A stretch of DNA of 64,000 bases from JAABRU01 sp041390465 (GTDB lineage Bacteria > Desulfobacterota > Desulfobacteria > Desulfobacterales > Desulfococcaceae): the NCBI GenBank assembly GCA_041390465.1, contig JAWKPW010000018.1, positions 1-64,000 of the forward strand, in the 5' to 3' direction. The stretch's first letter is position 1. Every line of letters starts with the position of its first letter. The notes beneath the pieces are model-generated. The model saw only the letters and a list, made by a program, of their open reading frames with translations. It made no database searches and was not told the DNA's origin. The position numbers and the translations under genes are program-made. Below are positions 29,620 to 39,061 of the stretch, in pieces.

Positions 29620-30110
29620 ATGGATTATATCAAAATTCGGTTTTGGAAACAATCTGAATAATCTCAGTACAGATTTTGAAAGAAATTTACGAAAAATGTT
29701 CGAACCATCGGCCCGCGCTTCACCTGCACGGAATGTCGTGGACACCGCCAAATGGATATTTATGAAACCCATGACGAAATTATGATTCTCGCAGAAGTAC
29801 GGGGGTCAACCGGGATGATCTGGATATTGAAATCAATTTCAGAGCCGTGAAAATAGCGGAAAACCCGGATGAATCTGCCCCGGCTGCAAAATGCGACCTT
29901 CCGTCTTGCGAAATACAGTGCAGAAAAATTCGGGCGGGTGCTTTTCTTCCCAACCTTATCAATACGGAAAAAGTCAGTGCGTCCTATCACGGGAGAGTCT
30001 GCTGCGGATACGGCTGGTCAAACTGCCTGTGGACAAAACCCACAAAGTCACTGTTTCGGACGGATAAGGGAAAAATATCATCCCTGAAAATCGGTCACTG
30101 CAACATCTGA
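29620..30110 (+). pseudogene. Hsp20 small heat-shock protein, frameshifted
   Basis: Starts MDYIKIRFGNN then FERNLRKMF, typical of a sulfate-reducer Hsp20. The alpha-crystallin domain continues in other frames: QMDIYETHDEIMILAEV, GVNRDDLDIEINFRAVKI, LPVDKTHKVTVSDG. The first frame stops at 29785. At least three indels, so it would not give a functional chaperone. GGAGGGACC precedes the ATG. It lies directly before the lon remnant, an arrangement also known for intact hsp20-lon pairs. Confidence 0.75.
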
Positions 30111-30143
30111 GCGACGGTTAACCATAAGCTTTTTCGGGTACAC

Positions 30144-32440
30144 ATGTCACAACAGCAGGCGGCTGTAGCAGAAAATACAGAAAATTTGCCCCACGACCTG
30201 CCCATTCTCCTTTGTTCGATACTGTTCTTTTTAAAAATGGTGCTTCCCTGGATGGTCATGCAGGGGGAATCCATTCAGCTCGTGTGAGATAGCGACCAGG
30301 GGATCGGTATATTGGGCTGGTGGTGACAAAAAGCCATCAGCAAAGCAATCCCTCAGAGGATCTGGAATCTGTGGGAACCAGCGCGCTGATTATGAAAATG
30401 GCAAAAACCAAATGACAACCGGGCGCAACTGCTGGTGCGGGGAGTAAGCCGTTTTACGGTCAAAGAATATGTGGGAGGCAAGTCCTATCTGGTTGCAGGC
30501 GTGGAGCATATCACGAGGATGAAATCAAAGGAACAAGGAAATCGAGACCGCGATAGACGCCTCATTGAGCTGTTCACCAAAATCGTGAGTCTCACCCGCT
30601 TCCGCCTGAAATGAACATGGCCAAAATCCATCAAGGAACCGGGCATTCTGGCAGATATGATTACTTCCACCCCCTCCAATTCCACCATTGAGGAAAAACT
30701 GAAAGTTCTGACGGCAGCCTTTGAAATCCGGGACGGACTCGGGAGGCCACCGGCTGGCCACGTACCAGTTGGAAATTCTGGAACTGGGCAACAAATCGGA
30801 CCCGGAGTCAAAGGCGACATGGACAAACGCCAGAGGGAGTATTATCTGCGCGAGCAGATGAAGAGCCATCAAGGATGAACTGGGGAAAAGATGAACCCGC
30901 AGTTGAGATTGAGGATTACCGGAAAGAATTGAAGCAAAAAATCTTCGGAGTGGCGAAAGAGGCCATCCACACCGTGAGCTGGATCGGCTTTCCGCATGCA
31001 TCCTCCTCTTCTGAATACACAAGTGGCATCCACCTATCTGGACTAGCTGACCTCTCTGCCCTGGAATGACAGCACCGGAGACAATCTGGATATTGCCAAA
31101 GCCCGGAAAATTCTCGACGAGGATCGTACTGATTGGAAAAAACCCAAAAAACGCATTATTGAATATCTGGCTGTGCGCAAGCTCAATCAGGTCAAAAGTC
31201 CCAGCCTCTGCTTTGCCGGGCATCGGGAACAGGCAAAACCTCTTTGGGCCAGTCCATTGCCCGTGCCATTGGCCGGAATTCATCCGTATTTCCACCGGGA
31301 GGAGTGCCCGGGATGAGGCTGAGATTCGGGGGCATCATGAGACCTATGTGGGTGCGCTCCCTGGCCGGGTGATTCAGGGCATTCGCAGAGCGGAGTCCAA
31401 CAATCCCATTTTCATGCTCGATAAATTGACAAAGTGGGGAGCGATTTCCGGGCGATCTCGTGCTCTTCTGGAGGTTCTGGATCCGGAACAGACGCCACCT
31501 TTTCCGATCGTACAGGATATTCCCTTTGATCTGTCCAGGTCATGTTCATCACCACAACCATCACTGGATCATTCCCTGCCCGCAAGGGACAGGATGGAAG
31601 TGATTGAAATGCTGGGCTATACAGAGGATGACAAATCAAGATACCCAACCACTATCTTATTCCCCAGCAGAAAAGCGCATGGACTCCGTCGAACATCAGT
31701 TTCACCAGCGGGACCGTCGGCAGATCATCAAGGTTACACCAGTGAGGCAGGGCTGCGGAATCTGGAGCCAGGAATAGCATCCATCTGCCGGGGCGTGGCC
31801 GCCGAAAATCGCTGAAGAAGCCGGGTCCGTAGCCATCACAGTGAGCAATGTTCCCAAATATCTCGGGCCGGTGAAGTCATGCGAAACCAAAATCAGAACC
31901 TCTGTGCCGGGTGTGGTGACAAGTCTGGCCTGGACCCAGGCAGGCGGAAATCCTTTTCAAATTTGAGGCCACTGCCATGAAGAAGGAAAAAGAGGCCTGA
32001 TCTGACCGGTCAACGGCATTCATGATGGGCGAATCAACCACTGCGGCTCTCAGCTTCGTCCGTGCCAAAATGCCAAAAAACTGAAAATCAAAAGGATTTT
32101 TGAAAACAATGATGTTACATCCATATCCCGGCAGGCGCAATCCCAAGGACGGCCCATCCGCAAATTGTCCTGCCATGTACCGCCCTCTCGCTGATTGCCA
32201 ACTGTTATTCACCAGGATATGGCCATGACCGGTGAGATCACGCTGCGCGGCATGGTTCTTCCGGTGGGAGCATCAAGGAAAAGTGCTGGCGGCGCACGGA
32301 AGGCAGGCATAAAAGCCGTGATTCTTCCCAAATGGAACCAGAAAGACCTGGAAGATGTTCACTAAAGGTGCAAAAGGACATCACCTTTCATTTTTACCTG
32401 CGGACAAAATGATGGAGGTGCTGGATATGGCACTAGTAAA
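30144..32440 (+). pseudogene. lon: Lon protease, heavily frameshifted
   Basis: The N-terminal LPHDLPIL segment is near 30200. Then come EIEDYRKELKQKIF, LDIAKARKILDEDR, KKPKKRIIEYLAVRKLNQVK, a damaged Walker A region (GHREQAKPLW in place of GPPGTGKTSL), RDEAEIRGHHETYVGALPG and RVIQGIRRAESNNP, MFITTTI, DRMEVIEMLGYTEDDK, the protease-domain KDGPSA segment, and PADKMMEVLDMAL at the end. The order and full length (about 2.3 kb) are those of a complete lon gene, but the frame changes more than ten times. An intact copy presumably exists elsewhere in the genome. Confidence 0.85.
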
Positions 32441-32523
32441 TAAACCTTTTCAGAGCAGGAAAGGAATTGCGCTGTCTACATCAGCCTGGCTTCGGTTCTC
32501 ATGGGTTATCATTATTTCCATTT

Positions 32524-32648
32524 ATACTGCGATTCTCCTTTGAAATTTTAACCGCAAAAGGACACAAAAAAACAGACCCAGCACCGCACAAAATCGGAGA
32601 ACCGGCTTTTTTGCCTTCCGCAACATGGTTTCAACAGAGAATTGGTAT
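32524..32648 (+). repeat. MITE-1 copy between lon and rlpA remnants
   Basis: Bounded by ATACTGCGATTCTCCTTTGA and CAGAGAATTGGTAT. The interior (ACCGCAAAAGGACACAAA, AAAATCGGAGAACCGGC, CTTCCGCAACATGGTTTCA) matches the copy at 60224-60351. Confidence 0.7.
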
Positions 32649-32662
32649 TACAGAGGCAGCAG

Positions 32663-33501
32663 ATGAAAAAGAAAAACAAGGAACTTCCCTTACAGTGTTT
32701 GCATCGGACTAATTGCTTGTGCTCCCCTTTTTTTTCGGATGTGCTGCCACAACTGTGCAGCCTCTTGCACTTTCCCCCAAGTCCAAAGCCCGTGTGGTGA
32801 AAAAAAGGCCCCTTCCCATCCCTTCATCCGGCCAGATTGATTATTATTCCGGAGCTTCCCGGCCTTACAAGGTGGGGGATATCTGGTACAAGCCTCTGGC
32901 TCATACCAAGACTTCCGGCAAAGGGGCATTGCTTCCTGGTACGGAGAGGATTTTCACGGCAAAGCCACGTCCAGCGGGGAAATTTATGATATGCACGGCA
33001 TTTCCGCAGCCCACAAGATACTGCCCATGCACACCTGGGTGCGGGTGCGCAACCTGGCAACCGGCAAATCCCTTGCGGTGCGCATCAATGACCGGGGCCC
33101 TTTTGTGGCAGGCAGAATCATAGATCTTTCCGTGGCTGCCGCAAAGGAACTGGGGTTTACATTTGGGAACTGCGGAAGTGGAAATTGAAGCCCTGGGCAT
33201 AGCCCGGCCCGGAACATCGGAAACGCCTATGCAGGCCATGTATATGCCTGTGGATTATGACAAGGGAACCTATGCCATACAGGTGGGCGCATTCGGGGAC
33301 AGGGGAAATGCGGAAAAACTTGCACAGGAACTGCGCCATGCCTATGAGCATGCCCAGATCAAACCTGCCTATATTCCTGACAGCAGACAGAAACTCTACC
33401 GGGTGCTGGTGGGAAAATGCACTTCCCTTGAACAGGCGGAACTGTATCAGAATACCCTCAAATCCAAAGGATTTCAAAATATTTTCATCATTGCGGACTG
33501 A
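32663..33501 (+). pseudogene. rlpA: RlpA-type septal-ring lytic transglycosylase with SPOR domain, frameshifted
   Basis: A start MKKKNKE leads, after one shift, to a lipoprotein-type FFFGCAATT. The double-psi beta-barrel domain reads GIASWYGEDFHGKATSSGE, ILPMHTWVRVRNLATGKS, and VRINDRGPFVAGRIIDLS. The C-terminal SPOR domain is in a separate open frame (YAIQVGAFGDRGNAEKLAQE then LYRVLVGKCTSLEQA). Shifts near 32725, 32915 and 33165 divide the gene into four frames. Intact RlpA acts at the division septum on denuded glycan. A Uma2-, toxin- or phage-related role is not suggested. Confidence 0.8.
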
Positions 33502-33618
33502 TGGGAATATCATTGGAAAGCCCTGAGAGAAATTCCGGGGTCTCTGCGGAGAAATGCCGGGATATTGCAAAGGATTGCCGGCCGGGGATTTTCCGGCTGA
33601 AAATGCGAATCAGGTATT

Positions 33619-33910
33619 ATACCGATTCGCCGTTGATTTTATACAGTGCTGTCAGTTTTTTTGTGACCTTTGCCCCCCCTTGTGTCCTTTGCGGCAGCCC
33701 TTTCAAGGTGAGTCACTGTCCGGTCAGCGCAACTCCGCAATGTCCGGCGGTTTTTGCAGCAGGCCGCAACAGCCACCGACAGACAGTATCAAAAAAGGCG
33801 CTCTGTAACAACCTGATGTCAAAGGTTTATTTTTCACACCTTGAAAGGGCTGGTCCTTTGCGGTTAAAACAAACCTGACAGAAAGCACAGTTTCAATGGG
33901 GAATCGGTAT
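33619..33910 (+). repeat. MITE-1 copy carrying a nested element
   Basis: Ends ATACCGATTCGCCGTTGA (33619-33636) and TTTCAATGGGGAATCGGTAT (33891-33910). Without the inserted 158-bp element and its 11-bp duplication it would be about 123 bp, like the other copies. The rest of 33502-34077 shows no gene. Confidence 0.75.
33695..33852 (+). mobile_element. Nested 158-bp non-autonomous element
   Basis: Perfect 16-bp terminal inverted repeats, CAGCCCTTTCAAGGTG at the left end (33695-33710) and its exact complement at 33837-33852. It is flanked on both sides by GTCCTTTGCGG (33684-33694 and 33853-33863), an 11-bp direct repeat that reads as a target-site duplication. No open frame of note. It is inserted in the interior of a MITE-1 copy. 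No partner transposase with this end was recognised in the window. Confidence 0.8.
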
Positions 33911-34077
33911 TATCTGAAGCTGACTCCGCATTTATGGAACTCTGATTGACCGGTTCATCCGCCTTCTGATTCTGCTGCCATCGGCAGGCAGTTGCCATAC
34001 AGTTTTTTCCGGCGGGCCTGCCGCACATCACACATCATCCGGATTGCAAAGTTCATCCCAATATCCAGGCCGGAATG

Positions 34078-34731
34078 TCAGCCGCGTGTGAGAAACTGAG
34101 GTGCATTCTTTGACAGCCATTCATCCGGATTCTGATAATAGGGATTTTCTGTGATCACGCCGCCGCTGATGGTATAGGGATGGGTGCGCAGCACATCCAT
34201 AATCACCGCACCGGAAAATTTTGTCACATTGTACAGACAGATGCTGATCCAGGGCTTGGAGGGAATGAAATAATTGAGCCGGGATTCATAGGCCATGAGA
34301 TGCTCCACACCCGGAACTGCTTCCAAAGCCCATACCATCTCCGCTGCGGCCCGGACATTGCGCCTGCCTTTGGACTGGCTTTGGATATAGAAATAATCCA
34401 GCCCCTCATCCATTGCCCAGGGAGAGAACACTCCGCTGGGATAATACAAATCTTTGGCAGAAAAAATCTGAAAAATATTCATATGCTGCGTATGATCCGC
34501 ACAGTCCGGAAAAAGCCGGGCATACCTCTGCCTGAAGCCATCCCCAGTCTGTTCGCAGGGACAGTACAGTTGCAAATCACCGTCCCTGTCGCCCTGATGA
34601 AGAAAACCGAAAAGAAGTTCATCCCGTTCAGCCTCATTTTCATACAGGCCGCAGAGATGAATGCCCCAGTTGCAGGTATAATCGCCAAACCCCATGCGCA
34701 GTTTTGGCTGATCCGATGTTCTGATGTGCAT
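34078..34731 (-). CDS. MEDS (DcmR-type sensory) domain protein
   Basis: 217 aa soluble protein. GIHLCGLYENEAERDELLFG and FLHQGDRDGDLQLY near the start, and KFSGAVIMDVLRTHPYTISG then GVITENPYYQNPDEWL near the end fit the MEDS domain (methanogen/methylotroph DcmR sensory domain), a RecA-like fold thought to bind a small ligand. A strong AGGAGG stands 5 nt before the ATG. It starts 15 nt after the chemoreceptor stop, so the two form an operon. It may relay or modulate the chemoreceptor signal, which is inference. Confidence 0.75.
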   Translation of the reverse strand: MHIRTSDQPKLRMGFGDYTCNWGIHLCGLYENEAERDELLFGFLHQGDRDGDLQLYCPCEQTGDGFRQRYARLFPDCADHTQHMNIFQIFSAKDLYYPSGVFSPWAMDEGLDYFYIQSQSKGRRNVRAAAEMVWALEAVPGVEHLMAYESRLNYFIPSKPWISICLYNVTKFSGAVIMDVLRTHPYTISGGVITENPYYQNPDEWLSKNAPQFLTRG

Positions 34732-34746
34732 TCTATCCTCCTTTCC

Positions 34747-36000
34747 TCATCTGTTTTGCAGAATGCGATCCGTTTCTGCAATGGTGCTGACAATTTTTTC
34801 AATGATTGCAGACTGATTTTCCGATGCCTGCGCAATGCCGGAAACCAGATCCGCCACTTTCCGGATATTGTCCGCAAGTTGGGCAAAGGATTTTTCCGCT
34901 CCGTCTGTCAGTTCTGCGCCTCTGCGGATTTTTCCAATGGTGTTCTCAATCAGTTTTTCCGTATTCCGGGCAGCATCGGCCACCTGCCGGGCCAGGTGCT
35001 TGACTTCGGAGGCCACCACAGAAAAGCCCGCGCCTGCTTCTCCGGCCTTTGCAGCCTCAATGGCCGCATTGAGGGCCAGCAGATTGGTCTGAAAGGCAAT
35101 GGCATTGATATTTTTCACAATCTGCACGGTTTCCCGGCTGGATGCGGAAATGTTGCGCATGGATTCGGCAAGTTCTTTCATGACTGCACCGGCCTGTGCA
35201 ATCACCTGCCGGGAATCTCCCATGACAGTTTGGGAACTTTGTGCCTGCAGAACATTCTGCCGCGTGTGCGCACCCATTTGTTTCAGCGCGTCATGAATCA
35301 GATATTCCGTATGGCTTTGGACACGGGAAACCACCTGTTCAAGCTGTGCGGTCATGTGTTCCATAACAGATTTGCTTTTCTCCAAATCCCGCATTGCCTG
35401 CTCCCTGTCCCTCAATGCCTTTTGCAGGGCATCTGTCATTGTGTTATGTCCTTTTTCCACAAAATAGAGAACAAGAGTCATGGACAGCAGAGGACCGATG
35501 ATATTTGCCACCTGTGTCTGCAGTGTCTGCGCAGATGTCAGACGGATTGCGGGAAGTTCATGACCGCTGATTTTCAGCCAGTACAGCACGGCAATTTCCG
35601 CCACCATGAAGGCAGACCAGAAAAGGGAACTCCGGAGGCCCACAAAGGTGACAGCAAATATCGGAACCACCAGATTCCAGGTCAGGGCTCCGGCTGCAAT
35701 TCCGCCTGTCATGCAGGGAAGAAGAATGAAATGCCAGGCCAGGGCAGCAAAACTGAGATTGGCAGAAAAGATCAGAGAACCGGTGACACGGAGCAGAACA
35801 GGGGAAATCAGCGCAATGATCATCACTGCCATCATGCTGGTGCCAAGCGTTGGATGCCCCATGTGATACCATTTGAGCGCATTGGGGATAAAGAACAGGG
35901 GGGACAGAAATGCGTAAATGACAAAATACCGGCATCGCCTCTCCAGATCAGGGTTATCCTGAAATCTGTCCGGAACAAAGCGCTTGACAAAACTGTTCAT
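34747..36000 (-). CDS. Chemoreceptor-type signalling protein with polytopic membrane N-terminus
   Basis: 417 aa. About six hydrophobic segments within residues 25-200 and no evident periplasmic domain, then a coiled coil and the MCP signalling region (NAIAFQTNLLALNAAIEAAK, EAGAGFSVVASEVKHLARQV). It is shorter than a classical MCP and would sense a membrane or cytoplasmic cue, perhaps through the MEDS partner downstream. GGGAG lies 5 nt before the ATG. Confidence 0.85.
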   Translation of the reverse strand: MNSFVKRFVPDRFQDNPDLERRCRYFVIYAFLSPLFFIPNALKWYHMGHPTLGTSMMAVMIIALISPVLLRVTGSLIFSANLSFAALAWHFILLPCMTGGIAAGALTWNLVVPIFAVTFVGLRSSLFWSAFMVAEIAVLYWLKISGHELPAIRLTSAQTLQTQVANIIGPLLSMTLVLYFVEKGHNTMTDALQKALRDREQAMRDLEKSKSVMEHMTAQLEQVVSRVQSHTEYLIHDALKQMGAHTRQNVLQAQSSQTVMGDSRQVIAQAGAVMKELAESMRNISASSRETVQIVKNINAIAFQTNLLALNAAIEAAKAGEAGAGFSVVASEVKHLARQVADAARNTEKLIENTIGKIRRGAELTDGAEKSFAQLADNIRKVADLVSGIAQASENQSAIIEKIVSTIAETDRILQNR

Positions 36001-36135
36001 TCATACTCCCTGTGCCAGACTTTTTTTGCAGTTTGAAAAGTCCCGCTCTTTGTGAATCTTCGCTTCTTTGTGTCTCTGTGTCTGTTTTTTGCCACGAAGG
36101 CGCAAAGACACAATGTTTCTTTGTTTTTTTCAATA

Positions 36136-36271
36136 ATACTGATTCGCCATTGACATAATGCGGCAAGTGTCAGTCTTTCCGCAGTTCTGTCTGTGCAGAA
36201 AACCGATCCGCCTGATTCTGCACTCCTCCGGATCAGGTGCAAACTGTGTCAAATCAATGGTGAATCGGTAT
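36136..36271 (-). repeat. MITE-1 copy (subtype a, inverted)
   Basis: Bounded by ATACTGATTCGCCATTGA and CAATGGTGAATCGGTAT. The interior is the reverse complement of the copy at 24241-24384. Upstream, 36040-36120 carries another low-complexity repeat of the CTTTGTGTCTCTGTG type. Confidence 0.7.
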
Positions 36272-36296
36272 TAAGATGTGCTTTTCAGACACTCTT

Positions 36297-37736
36297 TCAG
36301 CGTGCTTTGATGCCGTTGATAATATCAGACGATGAGGTATTCTCCCTTACAGGAATCAGCACCACCCGTCCGCCGAGTTTTTCCACCAGTTCATTGCCGA
36401 TGACCTCATGGGGAGCGTAATTGCTTCCTTTGGTCAGAATATCGGGCCGGATGCTTTCAATCACAGTGCTGAGCTGTCCGTAAGAAAAAACAGTGACATA
36501 ATCCACACTGTCCAGCGCGCTGAGAATCTGCACTCTTTCCCTCGCGCTGATGACCGGACGCCCTTCCCCTTTTAAGCTCCGGACGGATGCATCATCATCA
36601 ATGGCCGCGATCAGCACATCCCCCATCTGCTTTGATGCGGAAAAAAGCCGGATATGGCCCGCATGCAGGAGATCAAAACATCCGTTGCTCAGCACAATTT
36701 TCCGGTTCCGGCGCTTCAGATCTTTTGCAATTTCAGTCAGTTCTTTCAGATTTTTATATTTTGTCAGAATCTCATCAGAAGATTTTCCCATTGCTGCCAG
36801 CAGTTCATTCCGGGTGACAATTGGCGGTTCCACCTTACCTACAATGCCTCTTTGCCGTATTGGCAAGCAGCGCGGCATCCCGAGGAGGCAGAAAAACCCG
36901 ATCGCCTGGTCGAAAAACCGATACCACAGTATCCCCGGCTCCAGAACATCAAAAACCTGCCGGGCTTCGGCAGTGACATGGGGTTCCTGTCCCGGCTCAA
37001 ACAGCACCATCCCGTCTTTGCCGCAGGTAATCAGCAGATTCTGTATGCCTGTGCTTTCCAGCAGTTTCCGGCCTGCACGGAACAAATCATCCTGATTTCG
37101 GATTTCCATTCCTGCGGCCAAAGCCGCCTCCTTTTTGTTGGGCGTGAGCAGGGAAACGCCCGCATATTTGGTAAAATCAAGTCCTTTGGGATCAGCTATG
37201 GAGATTTTTCCGTGTTTTTGGGCAAGGGAAATCAGATTTTTCAGAAAAGGCCGGGTCATCAGCCCCTTTCCGTAATCGGAAATCAGAACAGCATCACATT
37301 CCGGTATTTTCTTTTGGACAAAGCTGCTGAGTTTCTCAAATGTGGCATCAGAAATTTCCCTCCGGGTTTCCCGGTCAATGCGCAGCACATGCTGACTGGC
37401 AGCAATGACGCGGGTTTTCCGGGTTGTGGGACGCTGAGATTCCCGAATCACGCCTTCGGTATCTGCCTGCAGTCCGGCAAACATTTCGAGTACCCGATCT
37501 CCGTCTTTCTTTGTGCCTATCACACCGGCCACTGAAACCTGCGCGCCCAGAACAGCAAGGTTGTTCACCACATTGCCCGCGCCGCCCAGAGTGTACTCCT
37601 CTTTCTCCACTTCCACAATCTGAACCGGAGCTTCGGGTGAAATCCGCTCCACTTTTCCCCATACATATTCATCAATCATCAGATCGCCCGCCACCAGCAT
37701 GCGGCAGTGATCAAATTGGGAAATATCTGTCAGCAT
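36297..37736 (-). CDS. hldE: Bifunctional heptose-7-phosphate kinase/adenylyltransferase HldE, kinase motif out of frame
   Basis: 479 aa. N-terminal PfkB kinase domain (LVAGDLMIDEYVWG, YTLGGAGNVVNNLAVLG, SIADPKGLDFTKY) and C-terminal nucleotidyltransferase domain (IVLSNGCFDLLHAGHI, LTKGSNYAPHEVIG, ENTSSSDIINGI), for ADP-heptose synthesis in LPS inner core. Between about 36841 and 36948 the frame is wrong: the protein reads LEPGILWYRFFDQA where kinases have a GAGDT motif, while the neighbouring frame reads GAGDTVVSVF and later RDAALLANTA. Compensating indels restore the frame at GIVGKVEPP. The kinase is therefore probably inactive and the second domain intact. The start at 37736 fits homology, without a clear ribosome site. 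Confidence 0.8.
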   Translation of the reverse strand: MLTDISQFDHCRMLVAGDLMIDEYVWGKVERISPEAPVQIVEVEKEEYTLGGAGNVVNNLAVLGAQVSVAGVIGTKKDGDRVLEMFAGLQADTEGVIRESQRPTTRKTRVIAASQHVLRIDRETRREISDATFEKLSSFVQKKIPECDAVLISDYGKGLMTRPFLKNLISLAQKHGKISIADPKGLDFTKYAGVSLLTPNKKEAALAAGMEIRNQDDLFRAGRKLLESTGIQNLLITCGKDGMVLFEPGQEPHVTAEARQVFDVLEPGILWYRFFDQAIGFFCLLGMPRCLPIRQRGIVGKVEPPIVTRNELLAAMGKSSDEILTKYKNLKELTEIAKDLKRRNRKIVLSNGCFDLLHAGHIRLFSASKQMGDVLIAAIDDDASVRSLKGEGRPVISARERVQILSALDSVDYVTVFSYGQLSTVIESIRPDILTKGSNYAPHEVIGNELVEKLGGRVVLIPVRENTSSSDIINGIKAR

Positions 37737-37885
37737 ATGATGATAATCCGTTAAAAAAATTTGCCTCTGATTTGAAAAATGATTCATCCTGAATTTCATT
37801 GGAAAAATCCATCCCGCATATCTCCAGCCCGGCAACAGTGAAAGTCGTCAGCATGGCGTCTGTTCAGATTTCCTTTTCAGACTGT

Positions 37886-38269
37886 TCAGAAATCAATATC
37901 TGCTGTATTTCTTCCAGAACACCAAAGAGGACGCTGCATAATTCCGCTTACGGAGCCATCACTGTTATGGCGGTGATGCGGCGCATTGGGCAGTTCAGGA
38001 TGATGCGGTGCATTGTCCCACCGGCATTTAAGCTCCCCCTGTTTATCCTGCCAGTGGAAGCCGTATTTTGACAGATTCATTCTTCCATCTGATATTGTTA
38101 TATATTCAAACAATTCTGCCATGCTTCTGTCAGCAAATGTCACTTTTATCCGCAGTTTGCCATCGGTATATGCAACTTCCCTCCGCAGTATTTTGTATGA
38201 GATGACAAGCTGATTTTCAAGCAACTGTTTTTCAATATTTCTAAAATATTCAACGATGACAGGATTCAT
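37886..38269 (-). CDS. tumE: TumE-type toxin (DUF6516)
   Basis: 127 aa. Body with ELFEYITISDGRMNLSKYGF, HWQDKQGELKCRWDNAPHH and NAPHHRHNSDG, the pattern of DUF6516/TumE toxins. The ATG overlaps the stop of the upstream gene as ATGA, which gives translational coupling. It is the second gene of a two-gene toxin-antitoxin operon. The last 17 residues (after SVSG) look unlike the family and may be an added tail. Ends 150 nt before hldE starts. Confidence 0.7.
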   Translation of the reverse strand: MNPVIVEYFRNIEKQLLENQLVISYKILRREVAYTDGKLRIKVTFADRSMAELFEYITISDGRMNLSKYGFHWQDKQGELKCRWDNAPHHPELPNAPHHRHNSDGSVSGIMQRPLWCSGRNTADIDF

Positions 38270-38583
38270 TGGCTGACAGATGTCTCCGGCAGTGCAAACT
38301 GCTGTTTGACACCGGCAAGCATTTCTATGGTGGCTGCCCATTCCACAAAATCTGTCAAATCACCTGCCTCACCTTTTTCATATTCACGGTAAAAATCCTC
38401 TGATTTTAATCTGTAACGTTTTTCAAAGCAGATTATGTCATCAGTCAGACGCCTTTTTATTTCTGATATGCGATTGCGTTCACGTTCCAGCAGTTTGTCT
38501 ATGGTTGTTTCTATGACAGAATCGACCGAATTGCTGATGGCAATATATTCCTCCAATCGTCTGATTTTTTCAAGTGCTGTCAT
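38266..38583 (-). CDS. tumA: TumA-type antitoxin
   Basis: 105 aa, mostly helical and charged, with IETTIDKLLERERNRISEIK and DFYREYEKGEAGDLTDFVEW, as in antitoxin partners of DUF6516 toxins. AAGGAG lies 5 nt before the ATG at 38583; a longer upstream frame has no start signal and overlaps a Uma2 fragment and a MITE-1 copy. Upstream position and ATGA overlap with the toxin gene support the pairing. Confidence 0.68.
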   Translation of the reverse strand: MTALEKIRRLEEYIAISNSVDSVIETTIDKLLERERNRISEIKRRLTDDIICFEKRYRLKSEDFYREYEKGEAGDLTDFVEWAATIEMLAGVKQQFALPETSVSQ

Positions 38584-38621
38584 ACACTCTCCTTTCATTT
38601 TATTTATAACTGCTGTGCTTT

Positions 38622-38807
38622 TCAAAAAAATTGATAAGCAAGAAATCGAAGTTCGGATGCTGTGTTCAGGGAAATAAGATTGTGCTTCCGGCCGGCTCCG
38701 CTCATGGCAGATATTTCGCCGTTGAAGTATTCGCTTTTGCACGGAGCCTCTCTTTCCCTTGCCAGATATTCTTCCGGGCTCACTTTTTCTTTTGGCAGAG
38801 CATTCAC
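38622..38807 (-). pseudogene. Uma2-family nuclease, N-terminal fragment
   Basis: MNALPKEKVSPEEYLARERE then CKSEYFNGEISAMSGA and RKHNLISLN is the conserved N-terminus of Uma2/DUF820 proteins (PD-(D/E)XK nuclease fold). It stops after 61 codons, before the catalytic core. The 5' side is 18 bases from a MITE-1 copy and the 3' side adjoins the TumA gene, so the rest has been deleted. Confidence 0.7.
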
Positions 38808-38824
38808 TGTGATTTTTCCGTATC

Positions 38825-38978
38825 ATACCGATTCGCCATTGAAAATATACTTTATGGAAAGCAGTTTTTGCGGAAGGCAATACCGGTTCACCGCCGATTT
38901 TACAGAGTTCTGTCTGTTTTCTGTGTCCTTTGCGGTCAAAGGTTAAAGGAAAGCATGGTTTCAAAGGCGGATCGGTAT
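38825..38978 (+). repeat. MITE-1 copy
   Basis: 154 bp from ATACCGATTCGCCATTGA to AAAGGCGGATCGGTAT, with the TCCTTTGCGGT interior. It is one of the most complete copies. Confidence 0.75.
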
Positions 38979-39061
38979 AAGCCTGAAAACCGTTTGAAAA
39001 ACTGCTTTTAACCGCAGAGTCACACAGAGTTTTTTTTCTGCGAAATTAAGGCACAAAAAGA

